Source: Lathyrus oleraceus
Taxonomy: Eukaryota; Streptophyta; Magnoliopsida; Fabales; Fabaceae
Assembly: GCF_024323335.1 (NCBI RefSeq)
Contig: NC_066582.1
Location: forward strand, 94,050,944 to 94,114,943
Length of the DNA: 64,000 nt
Direction of reading: 5' to 3'
Numbering within the stretch: position 1 is the first letter of the stretch; each line of letters starts with the position of its first letter. Both the position numbers and the translations under genes were made by a program. Shown one piece after another: positions 47,260-60,035 of this stretch. Under the pieces are notes generated by a model. That model did no database searches. It was not told the DNA's origin and worked only from the letters and a program-made list of their open reading frames with translations.

Positions 47260-50200
47260 ATGGAGAGAGATAAAGGATCTATTCACAGGCCACCAATTTT
47301 GGATGGATCTAACTATGACTACTGGAAACCTAGAATGGTAGCCTTCCTAAAAACTCTTGATAATAAGGCTTGGAAGACTGTGTTAACAGGCTGGGAACAT
47401 CCAGTAATTACTAAGGAAGGAGAAGCCACTGCTGATAAGAAGCCTGAAGAACAATGGTCCAAGGAGGAGGATGATCTAGCCCTTGCAAATTCTAAAGCAT
47501 TGAATGCCATCTTCAATGGAGTAGACAAGAACATCTTCAGATTAGTAAACAACTGTGAAGTGGCTAAAGATGCTTGGGACATTCTTAAAACCACTCATGA
47601 AGGCACCTCTAGAGTGAAAATGTCTAGACTACAGCTGCTCACCACCAAGTTTGAAAACTTAAGGATGAAAGAAGATGAAAATATTCATGAATTTCACATG
47701 AGTATCCTTGAAATCGCAATGCCTCTGGAGCTTTGGGAGAGAAGATGTCAGATGAAAAGTTAGTAAGGAAAATACTCAGATCACTCCCTAAGAGATTTGC
47801 TATGAAAGTAACAGCCATAGAAGAATCTCAAGACATTTCAAATATGAGAGTTGATGAGCTAATTGGATCCCTCCAAACATTTGAGATGGGAATATGTGAT
47901 GGATCTGAAAAGAAATCCAAGAGCATATCCTTCATGTCAAACATTGAAGAGGAAGATGAGGAAGGTGGTCAAGATACTGATGAAGATCTGGCAAAAGAGG
48001 TAGCAATGCTGGGAAGACAGTTCAACAGACTGATGAAAAAGATTGATGTGAGATCTAATGTCAAGAACATCGCATCTGACATCAGTAAATCCAACAGTTC
48101 TGGCAGAAGAACAAGGTCTGAAGAAAATCCCAAAGAAGTTCAATGCTATGAGTGTAAAGGGTTTGGTCATATTAAAACTGAATGTGGGACCTACCTCAAG
48201 AAACAAAAGAGGAGTCTTGCTGCTTCTTGGTCTGATAGAAGTGAAACAGAAGAAGCTGCAAATCATGTGACTGCATTGACAGGAAGATGGGGTTCTGATG
48301 AAGAGTTAGGAGATGATGAAGTAACCTTTGAAGAGCTGGCCACTACCTACAAAGAGTTGTGCCACAAAAGTGCAGGAGTGTGTAGACAAGTTGAAACTCA
48401 GAGGAAAGTGATTGCTCAGCTGGAAAATGAAAAGGAAGAATATATTGAAACCATCTCCAAGTTAAAAACTGAAGCAGTACTCTTAAATTCCAAACTAGAT
48501 GAGATGACCAAGTATATAAGAATGCTTAACAATGGATCTGACATCTTAGACAAGATTCTCCAGACTGGTCAAATAACAGGGTACAAATCTGGCATTGGAT
48601 TCAATGAATCTAAGGCTGAGTGCAGTTACACTGGTTGTAAACCAAAATCCAAACCTAAGTACAGCCATGCTAAAAACAAACCTGAGATGTCACATCATAT
48701 GTCTCAACATCAGAAGGGAAAACAACAGAAAGGGAAGCATCAAAAATGGAGATGCCATTACTATGGAAAATTTGGCCACCTAAAGCCCTTCTGCTATAAG
48801 CTATATGGTTATCCTACCCCTGAGCAGACTCAATATCAATCAAGATCCAAACCTCACAGGCCTGTCAACAAAAAGCCATGGGTTCCTAGGACAAAGGTTA
48901 CAAGTCTAATAGCTCACACTTCCTTCAGAGTGTCAGCCAAAGAAGATTGGTATTTTGACAGTGATTGCTCCAGACATATGACTGGAAACAAAAATCTGCT
49001 AACTGACCTTCACCCTCATGCCATGAGTTATGTTACCTTTGGTGATGGAGCAAAGGGTGAAATCAAGGGAATGGGTTAGTTGGATTGCCCTGGAGTTCCT
49101 AACCTTGACAATGTCCTACTTGTTAAGGGATTAACTGCTAATCTAATAAGCATCAGTCAACTGTGTGATCAAGGTCTGAATGTAAACTTCACTAGAACTG
49201 AATGTCTGATTACTAACAAGGAAAATAAAGTAATCATGAAAGGAGTTAGGTCCAAAGACAACTGCTACATGTGGAGCTCTCAAGAAACTGGTTACTCTTC
49301 AATGTGTACCTTAGCCAAAGAGGAAGAAGTGAAGATATGACATCAAAAATTGGGCCACCTGCATCTTAAAGGTGTGAAAAGGATCATATCTGTTGAAGCT
49401 GTTAGAGGAATTCCCAACTTAAAGACTGATGAGGGAAAAATTTGTGGAGAATGTCAGATTGGTAAACAGACAAGGATGTCACACCAGAAGCTCAGACATG
49501 ACACCACTACCAAAGTTTTGGAACTCCTCCATATGGATTTGATGGGACCCATGCAAGTAGAAAGTCTTGGTGGGAAGAAGTATGCGTATGTGGTGGTGGA
49601 TGATTTCTCCAGATACACCTGGATCAATTTCACAAGAGAAAAATCTGATGTGTTTGAAGTCTTCAAGGAGCTTTGTCTAAAACTACAAAGAGAAAAGGAA
49701 AGCCCTGTCATCAAAATTAGAAGTGATCATGGGAAGGAATTTGAGAACAACAAATTTGCTGAATTCTGCTTTTCAGAAGGAATTCACCATGAGTTCTCAT
49801 CTCCCATTACTCCTCAGCAAAATGGTGTGGTGGAAAGAAAAAATAGAACTCTTCAAGAATCAGCCAGAGCTATGATACATGCTAAGAAGTTGCCCTACCA
49901 TTTTTGGGCTGAAGCCATGAACACAACCTGCTATGTTCACAACAGAGTGACATTAAAGAAAGGGACTCCCATAACTCTATATGAAGTCTGGAAAGGAAGA
50001 AAACCTACAGTCAAATACTTCCATGTATTTGGTAGTAAATGCTATATCTTGGCTGATCGTGAGCAGAGAAGGAAGATGGATCCCAAAAGTGATGAGGGAA
50101 TATTTCTGGGCTACTCTACAAACAACATAGCTTATAGGGTCTTTAATTCCAGAACTAATGTATTGCTGGAATCCATTAATGTTGTAGTTGATGACCAACA

Positions 50201-51971
50201 GACTGATGTCACAGACGATGTCGAGACATCTCTGAATGATTCCCCAGCTGACTTCTCTGACAAAAATAAGGAAAGTGAACCTCCTCAAATTGAACCTGAA
50301 GATGACAAACTTAACAAGGGACCCTCTATCAGAATTCAGAAGGATCATCCCAAAGATCTTATCATAGGAGATCCAACTAAAGGAGTCACTACTAGATCAA
50401 GGGAAGTGATCTCACATGGCTGCTTTGTGTCAAAGATTGAACCTAAGAATGTCAAGGAAGCCTTGACTGATGAGTTCTGGATCAATTCCATGCAGGAGGA
50501 ATTAGGTCAATTCAAGAGGAATGAAGTATGAGAACTGGTTCCTAGGCCTGAAGGAGTAAATGTCATAGGTACAAAGTGGGTATATAAGAATAAATCTGAT
50601 GAACAAGGGGTTGTTACTAAGAACAAAGCAAGATTAGTAGCTCAAGGATATACTCAAGTTGAAGGGGTAGACTTTGATGAAACTTTTGCTCCAGTAGCTC
50701 TCCTTGAGTCCATTAGATTATTGCTTGGAGTAGCGTGTATTCTGAAATTCAAATTGTTCCAAATGGATGTAAAAAGTGCCTTCTTGAATGGTTACCTAAA
50801 TGAAGAAGTGTATGTTGAACAACCTAAAGGATTCACAGATCCAAATCTTTCACAACATGTGTACAGATTGAAGAAATCCCTCTATGGGTTGAAGCAAGCT
50901 CCTAGGGCTTGGTATGAGAGATTCACAATGTTCCTCACTGACAATGGATACAGGAAAAGAGGTATTGACAAAACTCTATTTGTGAAGAATGAAGGAGGGA
51001 AGCTCATGGTGGCACAAATATATGTAGATGACATTGTATTTGGTGGGATGTCAAAACAGATGGTTGAACACTTTGTTAGACAAATGCAATCTGAGTTTGA
51101 GATGAGCCTTGTTGGAGAACTGACCTACTTTCTTGGGCTACAAGTCAAACAGATAGAAGACTCTATTTTCCTATCTCAAAGCAAGTATGCCAAGAACATT
51201 GTGAAGAAGTTTGGCATGGAGAATGCAAGCCATAAAAGGACACCTGCTCCTACACATGTGAAAATCTCCAAAGATGAAAATGGTGTAAGTGTAGATCAGA
51301 GTCTATACAGAAGCATGATAGACAGTCTGCTATATCTCATAGCAAGTAGACCTGACATTGCATTTGTTGTTGGTGTTTGTGCTAGATATAAAGATGAACC
51401 AAAAGTCAGTCACATAAACCAAGTGAAGAGAATACTGAAATATGTCAATGACACCAGTGACTATGGGATGTTATATACTCATGGATCTGGATCTATGCTG
51501 ACTGAGTACTGTGATGCTGACTGGGCTGGGAATGCTGATGATAGGAAAAGCACATCAGGAGGATGTTTCTTCTTAGGTAACAATCTGATATCATGGTTTA
51601 GCAAGAAACATAACTGTGTATCTCTATCCACTGTTGAAGCTGAATACATAACAGCTGGAAGTAGCTGTTCTCAACTGGTTTGGATGAAACAAATGTTGTC
51701 TGAATACAATGTCACACAAGAAGTCATGACATTATACTGTGATAACCTGAGTGCTATAAATATCTCCAAAAATCCTATTCAGCACATTAGGACAAAGCAC
51801 ATGTATATTCAACATCACTTCATTAGAGAACTTGTGGAAGAGAAGATCATAGCACTAGAGCATGTTACTACTGAAAAACAATTAGCTGACATTTTCACTA
51901 AAGCTTTGGATGCCAATCAATTTGAATGGTTAAGAGGGAAGTTGGGGATCTGTATTCATGAGAACCTATAG
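47260..51971 (+). pseudogene. gag-pol: SIRE gag-pol, one frameshift and three stops
   Basis: Start ATG at 47260 (MERDKGSIHRPPILDGSNYD, typical SIRE gag). A one-base loss near 47718 shifts the frame; the rest runs in one frame from about 47733 to 51971 with stops TAG 49077, TGA 49338 and TGA 50529. The first zinc knuckle CYECKGFGHIKTEC (48144-48185) is intact; in the second (48753-48794) the second Cys is Tyr. The protease active site reads DSD (48957-48965) instead of DSG. Integrase has the zinc end at 49340-49460 and catalytic D, D, E in LHMDLMGP, RSDHGKEFEN and NGVVERKNRT. RT has [19 protein letters not shown] and YVDD at 51021-51032. RNase H has [17 protein letters not shown] and VEAEYI. 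Ends at 51971. Confidence 0.92.
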
Positions 51972-52815
51972 CAAGCAAAGGAGTGTGTGGTTAATATCCC
52001 AGAGGATATTTCTGGGTTTTGCAAGGTGTGCTGTGATGAAGTTGTAGCTGTTGCTATTATGGAAGCTGTCCCCCCCTGCTGTATGGATGCTGAAGTTTTA
52101 TTACTTTTTTAAAATACGTGTAATTTGTGGCAGTCCTCATTGATGCCTGTTTGTAATATTTTGGGCTCTTAATGAGTTCCATGGATTTGTTCATTATGTC
52201 AGCTATCACAACTGTGTATAATGTTAGTTTGTTTCTCCTGAACAATTATGTTTTAACATGTTATATGTTATGACATCTGCGGTGACATTCTCTTCTAGGC
52301 TAATTGACATTTATTTTGTCTAATTGGTCACCTTTGGTCAATTTTGACTAAAAAGGGGGAGAAATGTTTATGTGGAGCTGGAGTTGTGAGGAGATGTATG
52401 TGGCTGGATAGATGGACAACTATTGTTAAACAGAATGTTGTTCTGTTTACAGATGTCAAAGGGGATATCTGATGTGGTGGTGCACAAGTGGTGATGTTGA
52501 AGCAGATTGTTACAGGTGCTGTGGTTACAGGTGCTGTTATTATCAAAGGAGATGAATGTACAGATTTAGGGGGAGAAGTAGTACCCTTGTGCATTTGTGT
52601 GTCTTACTAGTTGCATCCATAACTAGTATTTTTGTTTGTGTTGCACAGATTTAGGGGGAGGAGAAGTACCCTTGTGCATGTGTGTATTACTAGTAGCCAT
52701 AACTAGTAATTGTATTTGCTTCTGCTGCTGATTAAACTACTATTATGTTGTTTAAACTGCTGATAGTTTTCTTGTGAACAAAAAGGACAGATATATGTTT
52801 TAGCCAAAATTTGCC
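51972..52815 (+). other. SIRE 3' spacer with repeated polypurine tracts, no env
   Basis: Relatives often carry an envelope-like ORF here; none is visible. AGGGGGAG tracts occur at 52354-52361, 52568-52575 and 52653-52660 besides the true one at 52816. A block starting ACAGATTTAGGGGGAG and ending CCATAACTAGTA is duplicated (52559-52628 and 52646-52710). Confidence 0.75.
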
Positions 52816-52825
52816 AAAGGGGGAG
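52816..52825 (+). other. Polypurine tract
   Basis: AAAGGGGGAG, two bases before the 3' LTR; it would prime second-strand synthesis. Confidence 0.85.
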
Positions 52826-52827
52826 TT

Positions 52828-54045
52828 TGTTGGTTCTAAGTGTTGGCAGCAATTTTGGTAAAACAAAGAGTGTTCACAAGATGTTATGTTTGATGTCTTA
52901 ACATGAGATATCCTATGTACCTGCTGGAGTTCAAGAACATGATCATGCATGATTGTTTCAGAATGACATAATGATATGGCATCTGATGATGTGTACCTGC
53001 TGGAGTTTAAGAAACATAATTATGCATGATTGTTTCAGAATGTCATACACAATGTCATGGCATCTGATATGGTTGTACCAGTTGGAAATTATAAATGGAA
53101 TTATGGAATTATGGAATTATGCAGGATTGTTCCAGGATGTCAGACCCGATGTCATGACATCCTGTACACAGAACATTCAGTATGAATGTCTGGTGTTTTA
53201 TGATTGCACAATTAATGGCAATCTATGTATGATTGAAGATCTGATTTGCAGGCGCATTCAATCATGGATTACAACCTGATTTACTTATTTTCTAAAGAGA
53301 TCTAACTAGCTGTCATGAGAAGATTTGATTGGAAAATAGATTTAGGGTTTTCAAGATATCCAAGCCCAGCTGAAAGCTTCTATAAAAAGGGACTTGGAAA
53401 ACCTGTTTTAACACACAACCAGTACTGAGCAAAATACTGAGTGGGAGCTAGGGTTTGTGTCTTGTTTAGTCGTAAGACTTATAAGCCATTCAAGTCATCC
53501 ATTGATGATTGAATTGGTCTAATTTGTGGTTGTAATTTGTCACTCTAAAGCTATTAAGCAAGAGTGTGTGTCTACTAGATCAAAGCTACTAAGCAAGATC
53601 AAATGTGTGTCTTCTTGATCAAAGCTGTTAAGCAAGATCAAGAGTGTGTCTTCTTGATTGAAACTGTGAAGTAAAATTAAGAGTGTGTTATTGAAAAGTG
53701 TTTTCTTTTCACAAGGGATTGTTGTTTAAAATCACATGTGTGATTGTAGGGAAGTGAGTGGGTTCTCATATCTAAGAGTGTTTAGGTAGAAATTGCACGG
53801 GTAGAGATTAGGTGAGAAAGACTGTAACTTGTTGAAGTGTACGAAGAGTCTTTGAACTGATTCTATTTTAGTGAATTTCCTTCCTGGCTTGGTAGCCCCC
53901 AGATGTAGGTGAGTTGGACCAAACTGGGTTAATAATTGCTTGTGTATCTTGCATTACTACTCTCTATCTTTATTCTGTTTGCATTACTCAGATATTAGTG
54001 TCGTGACATTACCTTCGACATCTCATATCTGATACCAGAATTTCA
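52828..54045 (+). repeat. 3' LTR of the SIRE-type element
   Basis: Nearly identical to the 5' LTR; differs by scattered single bases and one extra GGAATTAT unit. Confidence 0.95.
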
Positions 54046-57000
54046 TAAAATATGAGCTCAAGTGAGCAAAGTGAAAAGGCAATATGAATAAATGAGCAAG
54101 AAAGTAAATTGCATTAAAGTAAATTGCAAGAAATTAAATGCTTGAATTAAAGTTAGTAGTTAGTAGTTAATGTTAATGTGTCATAAGACAATTTAGCGCT
54201 ATGTTAAGCAATCGTAGGTGGACTAATGTAGTAGTCACACCTATCTGAGGCCGGTCAATAAAACTATAGGCAAACAAACACAAGTTAGAGATCATGACTA
54301 GTAAGCCAAGCTCCTACAACTTGCCATGCCAAAAGAAAAGAAAAAGGCCTTGTATGGATTTTAAGTTTTTTGCTTGACCAAGAAGCAACCTATCTTGGAC
54401 ACAAAGCAACTCACTTGATCTTTGATCAAGTTGAGTTTGATTTGGATCAAAGAAGGTTAAGCCTCTCATATGTCAATACTAACCACAAATCATTAACTCA
54501 TTGGCCAAAATAAAAGAAGAAGTGAGATGAAGATGAAATGAACAAAATGAGAATTCAAATGACATAATCAAAACACAATGATCAAATATGAATAAAATCA
54601 TCATCAACCAATGTAAAACAGAAGAGAAATGAATATTAGAAGTTAATAAAGTCAAACATTTTTTTGGAATTAAAATAAATGCAAAATAAAAATGGACAAA
54701 ATATGGTCAAACCTCAAATTCAATTCAAATCAACTTCAATAAGTCCAATTGAATCATCATAGGTCTAACATGGTCAAACAAGGTTTGACAAATTTTCTCA
54801 ACATTTTTTGAAAATAGAAACTATTTAAAATCAATAAAAAATAATAAAATATAACACAAATAAATTAAAATCTCAAATAAATCTCAAATCAATTAAGAAA
54901 TTGATGAGACTATTTTTCATTGACTTATCATGATCCACATGTGTTAAGAAAATGTTTTTGGATTTTTCAGATATCAAAAAGTATTTAAAATGAATTAAAA
55001 ACTATTAAAAACAAAATAATTCACAAAAAATATTAAATGAAGTCACAAAAATAATTAAAAATCAGATTATGAAACTAGAATTTGCAAGAAATTTTTTGCC
55101 ACTGATCTCATATTTTTATGACTTCAAATAAAATAGTTATGAATTTTTGAAATAATAAGGAATTAAAAGAAAATAAAATAGAAAATAGAAAATACGAAGA
55201 AACCAGGAGCGCTGGATTAACTTCATTAAATGATGTGGCTTCATCAAACGGTCCAAAGGCGCGTTCTCACCATAGTCCACAGTCAAGCGCGCAACAAACA
55301 CATTTAAAAAAAGTCAAATGAACCAAAGACCATGATTAAAACGTTGGAGTCAGATCTGAAGGCCATAATGCATCCACGTGGGGATGGTGGTGGAAACCAC
55401 CATCTTCTCTGGTGGACCAACCAATTCCGGCCACCAGTTGTAGGTTTTTGAACCTCAACCAAAATGCACGAGCCAGGTACCAAAATGAAGTTGGGGTGAT
55501 GTACATCACCCTTGTAACCTTGGCTTGTTCTCAAGATTTCTATCAAGTGAGAAATCTGAGCTTGAAATTCAAGGTGTGACTGAAATGCTTCAAAACATGA
55601 AATCAAGACCATCACTGGCCTGCCTCTTGCTCGAGGACTTCAGAAAACAGTTTGAACACAAGCAATTCACATTGTATGATGAGATTTAGATCAAAACAGT
55701 TGAGTGATCTACCTTTGAAGAGCAGCTTTGTGCAGCACGATCTACTCAAACTCTTGCTTCCAATTGGATCGGGAGATGATGAGGATGCAAGGCTTAGGAA
55801 TTGAAACTTGAAGATCAACTGATTGTGTTGAAATTCAAGTTTGAAATTGAGAGAAAAAAATCAGAATTCCTTTGAGTATGGTTGAGTTTTCACTTCAGCA
55901 GAGTTTCAGGTTGCCTTGACGTTGATTTTTGAATGAGCATTGCAATGTATTTATAGCTGAGCTGCAAGCAAAAAGGGAAAATACTCGTGTGCATGAAGCT
56001 TTTGGTCCTCCATGCATGGGCCTATACAGGCGCATGTGAGGCCCAAACTTGAGTGGAAATGCAAGCTGAGATCACACCAAGTTGAATTGGACGTGCAATT
56101 GGAACTGTAATGGCTTGTGCATGAAGATTCAATGTGAATTGCATAATTGATCATACATGTTCACCTCTTCGAAAGTCCCATATGAAAAATCCAAACATGG
56201 CCATGTGAGTAATGGTTGGAAAGGTCTTGACATAAGAAACAAAAGCTATATTGGGCAAAAATCCATTTGGAGTTTTGAAATTTTTGAAAACTGGCCTTGA
56301 AGCTTGAGGTACAAAACATGTATAAGTTCCTTTTGAATTTTTTTGCCAAAAGTGACCAACTTCTAGCCCTTCTGTTTCAATGATGAAAGCCTCAAATGGA
56401 AAAACCTCCAACATCAAAGTTGTAGATATTTTCTAGATAATCAATTTGGACTTAAGTATTTCATCATTTAGATTTTTAATGAGAAAGTTATGGGCACTTG
56501 AAGTTGGACATTTTTCAAATTCAATGGTTTTGGTCCAAAGTGACCTATAATGTTTTGTATTATCACATGTGTTTCTTTTAGTATTATGAAATTTTGTCCA
56601 ACATAACATTTGAATTATACATCTTAATATTTCCAATGAAATTGGTCTCAGATAAAAATCATAAAAAATGAGGAAGTTATGTCCTTGGGAAGTTGACCCA
56701 AAATTAGGGTTTCAGTCAAAATGACCTATAATGTTTTGAAATGAATGATGACCTTCCAAGTTTCAAATGGATTTTTGATGAACATGAAAGTTGTTCATAT
56801 GGTTCTTAAGAACATTGTTTCTCTTGGGGTCATCTTCATTTGACAAATACATCAAAAGTTAGGTCTCAGTGGATCTCAGTTTGGTCAGATGACTTGACTG
56901 GTCAACTTCTCAAAGCCACACCTCAAATCTTGATGAATGAATGATTGAGGATACTCACATAGGCTCATAAATACATAAAATAATGAATGAAAGAACTTCC

Positions 57001-57484
57001 TTTGATTTAATTTGATCATAGATTGAGGTTGCTTCATGAGCAAGGCACAGTCAATGCATAGTTGAATTAGGGTTTCCTTGGGAAACAAGCCTCAAACACT
57101 TTGGTTTATCTTGATCAAATTGACAAATTGAGATACTTGGGAGACATATATGATGATTGAGATATTTGTGGACCATTGTCATGCTTGCTTTCATCTTCAT
57201 CTAGCCACTTCATTGAGCATAGGAGCCTCCTAGGAGTAGGGGATCTCATGATTGCTTGAGCTTCAAAACAAAAGAGGTTAGTGACATATTTTTGTGCTTT
57301 TGGTTAGTAAACAAAATGAGAAAATAAATAATATACAATTCAATCATGCTTGGTGGTCTCAAACCAACTCACACAAGTCCCACCCAAAGGTTAAGGAGCC
57401 ACACATGTTATGATCCTTGAGGCAATGCAATGAGTAATGATATGATGCCATGAGGGATCGTAGGGTCAAAATTAGGGTCTTACA

Positions 57485-58090
57485 CCAACCATAGCTCAAG
57501 CATCACATATGTCTTGGCCAAACTTATTTTTCAAATTGGGACAAAATAAAACTGAATTTTGGTGAACATGTTTTTGATCTGACAATGAAACACGTTGACT
57601 CTTCTGCTATGAAACTTCCTATTGCCTTTCCTTATTTAATCATTATAATTAAACTGAAGCAACACCCCAACATAGTATGCAGATGAAATCAAGAGCAAAA
57701 AGCCAGGTCCACTAACTTTGGACTATAGGCTCTTTGCTGGAACACATGTCCCAGACATTGTGGTGCCAAGAAACAAAAGTCATGTAGCAAGTGTGACTTT
57801 CTATTTTGTCTCCAAAGCCACCAAAAATGATGTTCAATAGGAATTGATGGAAGTGTCTAAGGCTTTACAAGCAATAATCACTTAAAGCACCATCAAGAAG
57901 AAGAAGGTGGATGATTCGATCATGTTGTTGACCAATGGAGATGATGAAGAAAAAGAGACTGATAGTGAAGAAGAAAATTATGGAAGTGAAAATAGGAGAA
58001 AGACAACTTTGAAGATTAAGTTATCTGGTATTATCAACCAAGATGTGCCAGACATTTGGTCTGACATGTGTTCTATGATGTAGCTTTGTT
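57485..58090 (+). pseudogene. Envelope-like ORF, C-terminal half
   Basis: After the CCAAC duplication the frame from 44537 resumes without loss (HSSSITYVLAKLIFQIGTK, then LNFGEHVFDLTMKHVDSSAM). A frameshift near 57680 follows, then KSKKPGPLTLDYRLFAGTHV and an acidic, lysine-rich tail with DDEEKETDSEEENYGSE. It matches the second half of the legume envelope-like protein domain. Stops near 57838 and 57884 break it. It ends before the next LTR. Confidence 0.8.
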
Positions 58091-58166
58091 TAACTATATC
58101 TTTTTGGTTTTATTTTCATATGTCATTTTATAGGTAATTTTTGGGTTGTAATGGTGATGTAACTTT

Positions 58167-59979
58167 TGTAAAGACAAAGAGTCAGACAACATACGATCGC
58201 AAGTTTCGATGATGACAAATGACCATCATGCACGTCTACAAACAAATGCAACACATTACCCATCATATCCTTTTCTACGTTTGTCTAAATCTATTATAAT
58301 GATTAAAAACATATGTGGACAAAGTGTGATCATGACGAAATGCATGAAAATCACAAAACACAGTTTTATGCAGATTTGAAGGCCTTGAGTCGACCATAGG
58401 GGTCAGCTTAAAGCTCACGGGTCAGCGCAAAGCTCAGTTAAACTGAAGATTGGTCAGCGCATGCTTCTTTGCGTCGACCATAAGGGTCGGCGCATAACTC
58501 ACGGGTTAGCGCAAAAATCCCTTGAGTCGACCAGAGGTCAGCGCATAGCATAATGATGCTATCCTGGGTCAGCGCATGGAACCATGGGTCGACCATAGGG
58601 GTCGGCGCATCACTCACGACTCAGCGCACGCCGACCTATGGTCGACCGCTCGTGCGTAAACTCAGTTTTCTGAGTTATTTCCACTATTTGAAATTCTGTT
58701 ATTTTTGATTGGTTTTGTCAGTTACTATATATAGAAGTCAAAACACTTTTATTAACCAACATTTGCTAATTTGAGTTCAAGTGTTCAAGGAAACAAGAAA
58801 GAGTGAAAAAGGTGTCCAAGACTCATCATCTTCATCTTCAAAATTTCACAATACATCATCTGCAAACAATTACTTTTGATGTGGTTCGTGATCGATTAAA
58901 GGTGATAAGGTTCGAAGCTGTGATCGAAGAATCCAGTTCGGGTTGAAGCTTGTGGCAGGTTCTTTCTTGAATAAAACCGTTAGGGTTTTGTCCTCCAATA
59001 CGGGTTTGTGTTTGGGTTTTTTTGGACGAATCGTTCATCAATATTCAGCCGAGCGAAGGTGATTGAGAAGAGGAAGTCTTCATCAGTCTAGTAGCGGATT
59101 CGGTGGCATGGAAGTGAAGGATTCAGGTTCGACTCGTTGTGTTTGAGATCAGCCGGGCCGAGGGTTTGAAGAACGGAAGATTCTTCAACAAAGGGGCTGG
59201 AATCGGAGGTCTAGCAACAAAGATCGAAGGTCTTGATTCATCTTGAATCAAGGAGCAAGGATAGGAAGCATCATTCAACACATTGGAAGTTCTGTTGTTT
59301 ACATGCTTTGCAATCCTTGTATAAACGATTAAATTTCACAGGTGATATCTAATTAATCATCTCAATTCTAATTTTAGAATTGAGGGCAGACGTACCCCGA
59401 AGCGAGGACGGCGGGGGAACTGCCTCATCAAATCTCTGTCTTCTTTAATTTTCTGCATAAGTGCTTTTCAGCTTAAAAATTAAGTGATTTTAGTTTAAGC
59501 AATTTTCCCAAACGTTGATATAAGTTGAGTAAGAAACTAAAACTGCTGTTTGAATACAAAGTACAATAGTATATTGTACTAGATAAATTTGAATTACTTA
59601 CTCAACTCAAATATCTCTTGGAGTGTATGCACACCAAGTGTTTGTGAATTTGCATAAGCCAAAGTTGTCTTAAGTTTGCACTCAGTTTAATTTGGTATTT
59701 TGGATCATTGGAACTAGGCTTGCTAGTTAGTGAAATATATCAATTGAGTGTGCAAATAGTGTAGTGATTAGTATTTCATTTTATCTCTAATCCATTAGCT
59801 TAACGCATATCCGGTTTTCCAATAACGGTTCGTTTTAGACTAAAATTTTCCTCGGCCGCTTCCGCATTCAAAACAAATTTTTAAAACCAATTTTCTCTCA
59901 AATTGGTAGCGCCGACTCAAGTTTTTAATTGGGATCTATTCAACCCCCCCCCCTTCTAGATCCGTGCCATAGTCTAACA
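58167..59979 (+). repeat. 5' LTR of the second SIRE-like element
   Basis: Starts TGTAAAGACAAAGAGTC (58167, inferred) and ends GTCTAACA at 59979, two bases before the primer site; about 1813 bp. CTATATATAG at 58725-58734 is the TATA box. A run of ten C lies at 59944-59953. GGGCAGACGTACCC near 59387 and the end region match the truncated LTR at 17205-18669. Confidence 0.75.
58384..58650. repeat. GTCGACCATAGGGGTC / GGTCAGCGCA repeat array
   Basis: At least four GTCGACC(A)T(A)GGGGTC-type and eight GG(T/G)(C/T)(A/G)GCGCA-type words alternate. The last unit has long inverted arms: GGTCGACCATAGG near 58588 and CCTATGGTCGACC near 58634. GC-rich compared with its surroundings, and 75-340 bases upstream of the TATA box. 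Confidence 0.8.
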
Positions 59980-59981
59980 AG

Positions 59982-59994
59982 TGGTATCAGGAGC
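59982..59994 (+). other. Primer binding site with one inserted G
   Basis: TGGTATCAGGAGC; the initiator-Met type site TGGTATCAGAGC has one G fewer. Confidence 0.8.
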
Positions 59995-60035
59995 TCCGGT
60001 TCACTCCGTGCTTCAAAATACAACTTTGATAGAAA

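Larger units (their letters stand above)
45983..54045 (+). mobile_element. Complete SIRE-type Ty1/copia element, 8063 bp
   Basis: LTRs are at 45983-47192 (1210 bp) and 52828-54045 (1218 bp), both TGTTGGTTCTAAG to GAATTTCA. The exact duplication TAAAA lies at 45978-45982 and 54046-54050. Primer site 47195-47206, polypurine tract 52816-52825. One gag-pol reading frame has a frameshift and three stops. The 8-base length difference between LTRs equals one extra GGAATTAT unit in the right LTR (53097-53120). The LTRs are otherwise very similar, so the insertion is younger than its surroundings. Confidence 0.95.
44538..57484 (-). mobile_element. Solo Ogre LTR, itself split by a SIRE element
   Basis: On the minus strand it starts TGTAAGACCC at 57484 and ends CCCCGCTACA at 44538. 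CCAAC flanks both ends (44533-44537 and 57485-57489). Leaving out the SIRE insertion and one copy of its duplication gives 4879 bp, an expected Ogre LTR length, with no internal region. So the original element was removed by LTR-LTR recombination. It shares the family of the LTR at 1-4169, inverted. TATA box near 55955-55949 (-). ORFs such as 55304-55818 are chance. Confidence 0.92.

Noticed and set aside
55304..56417. Several minus-strand ORFs of 60-100 residues
   Set aside because: All lie within the solo Ogre LTR, and the matching region of the copy at 1-4169 does not keep the frames.
1..57484. The two Ogre LTRs as the ends of one giant inverted structure
   Set aside because: Each has its own insertion site and target sequence; the opposite orientation is coincidental.
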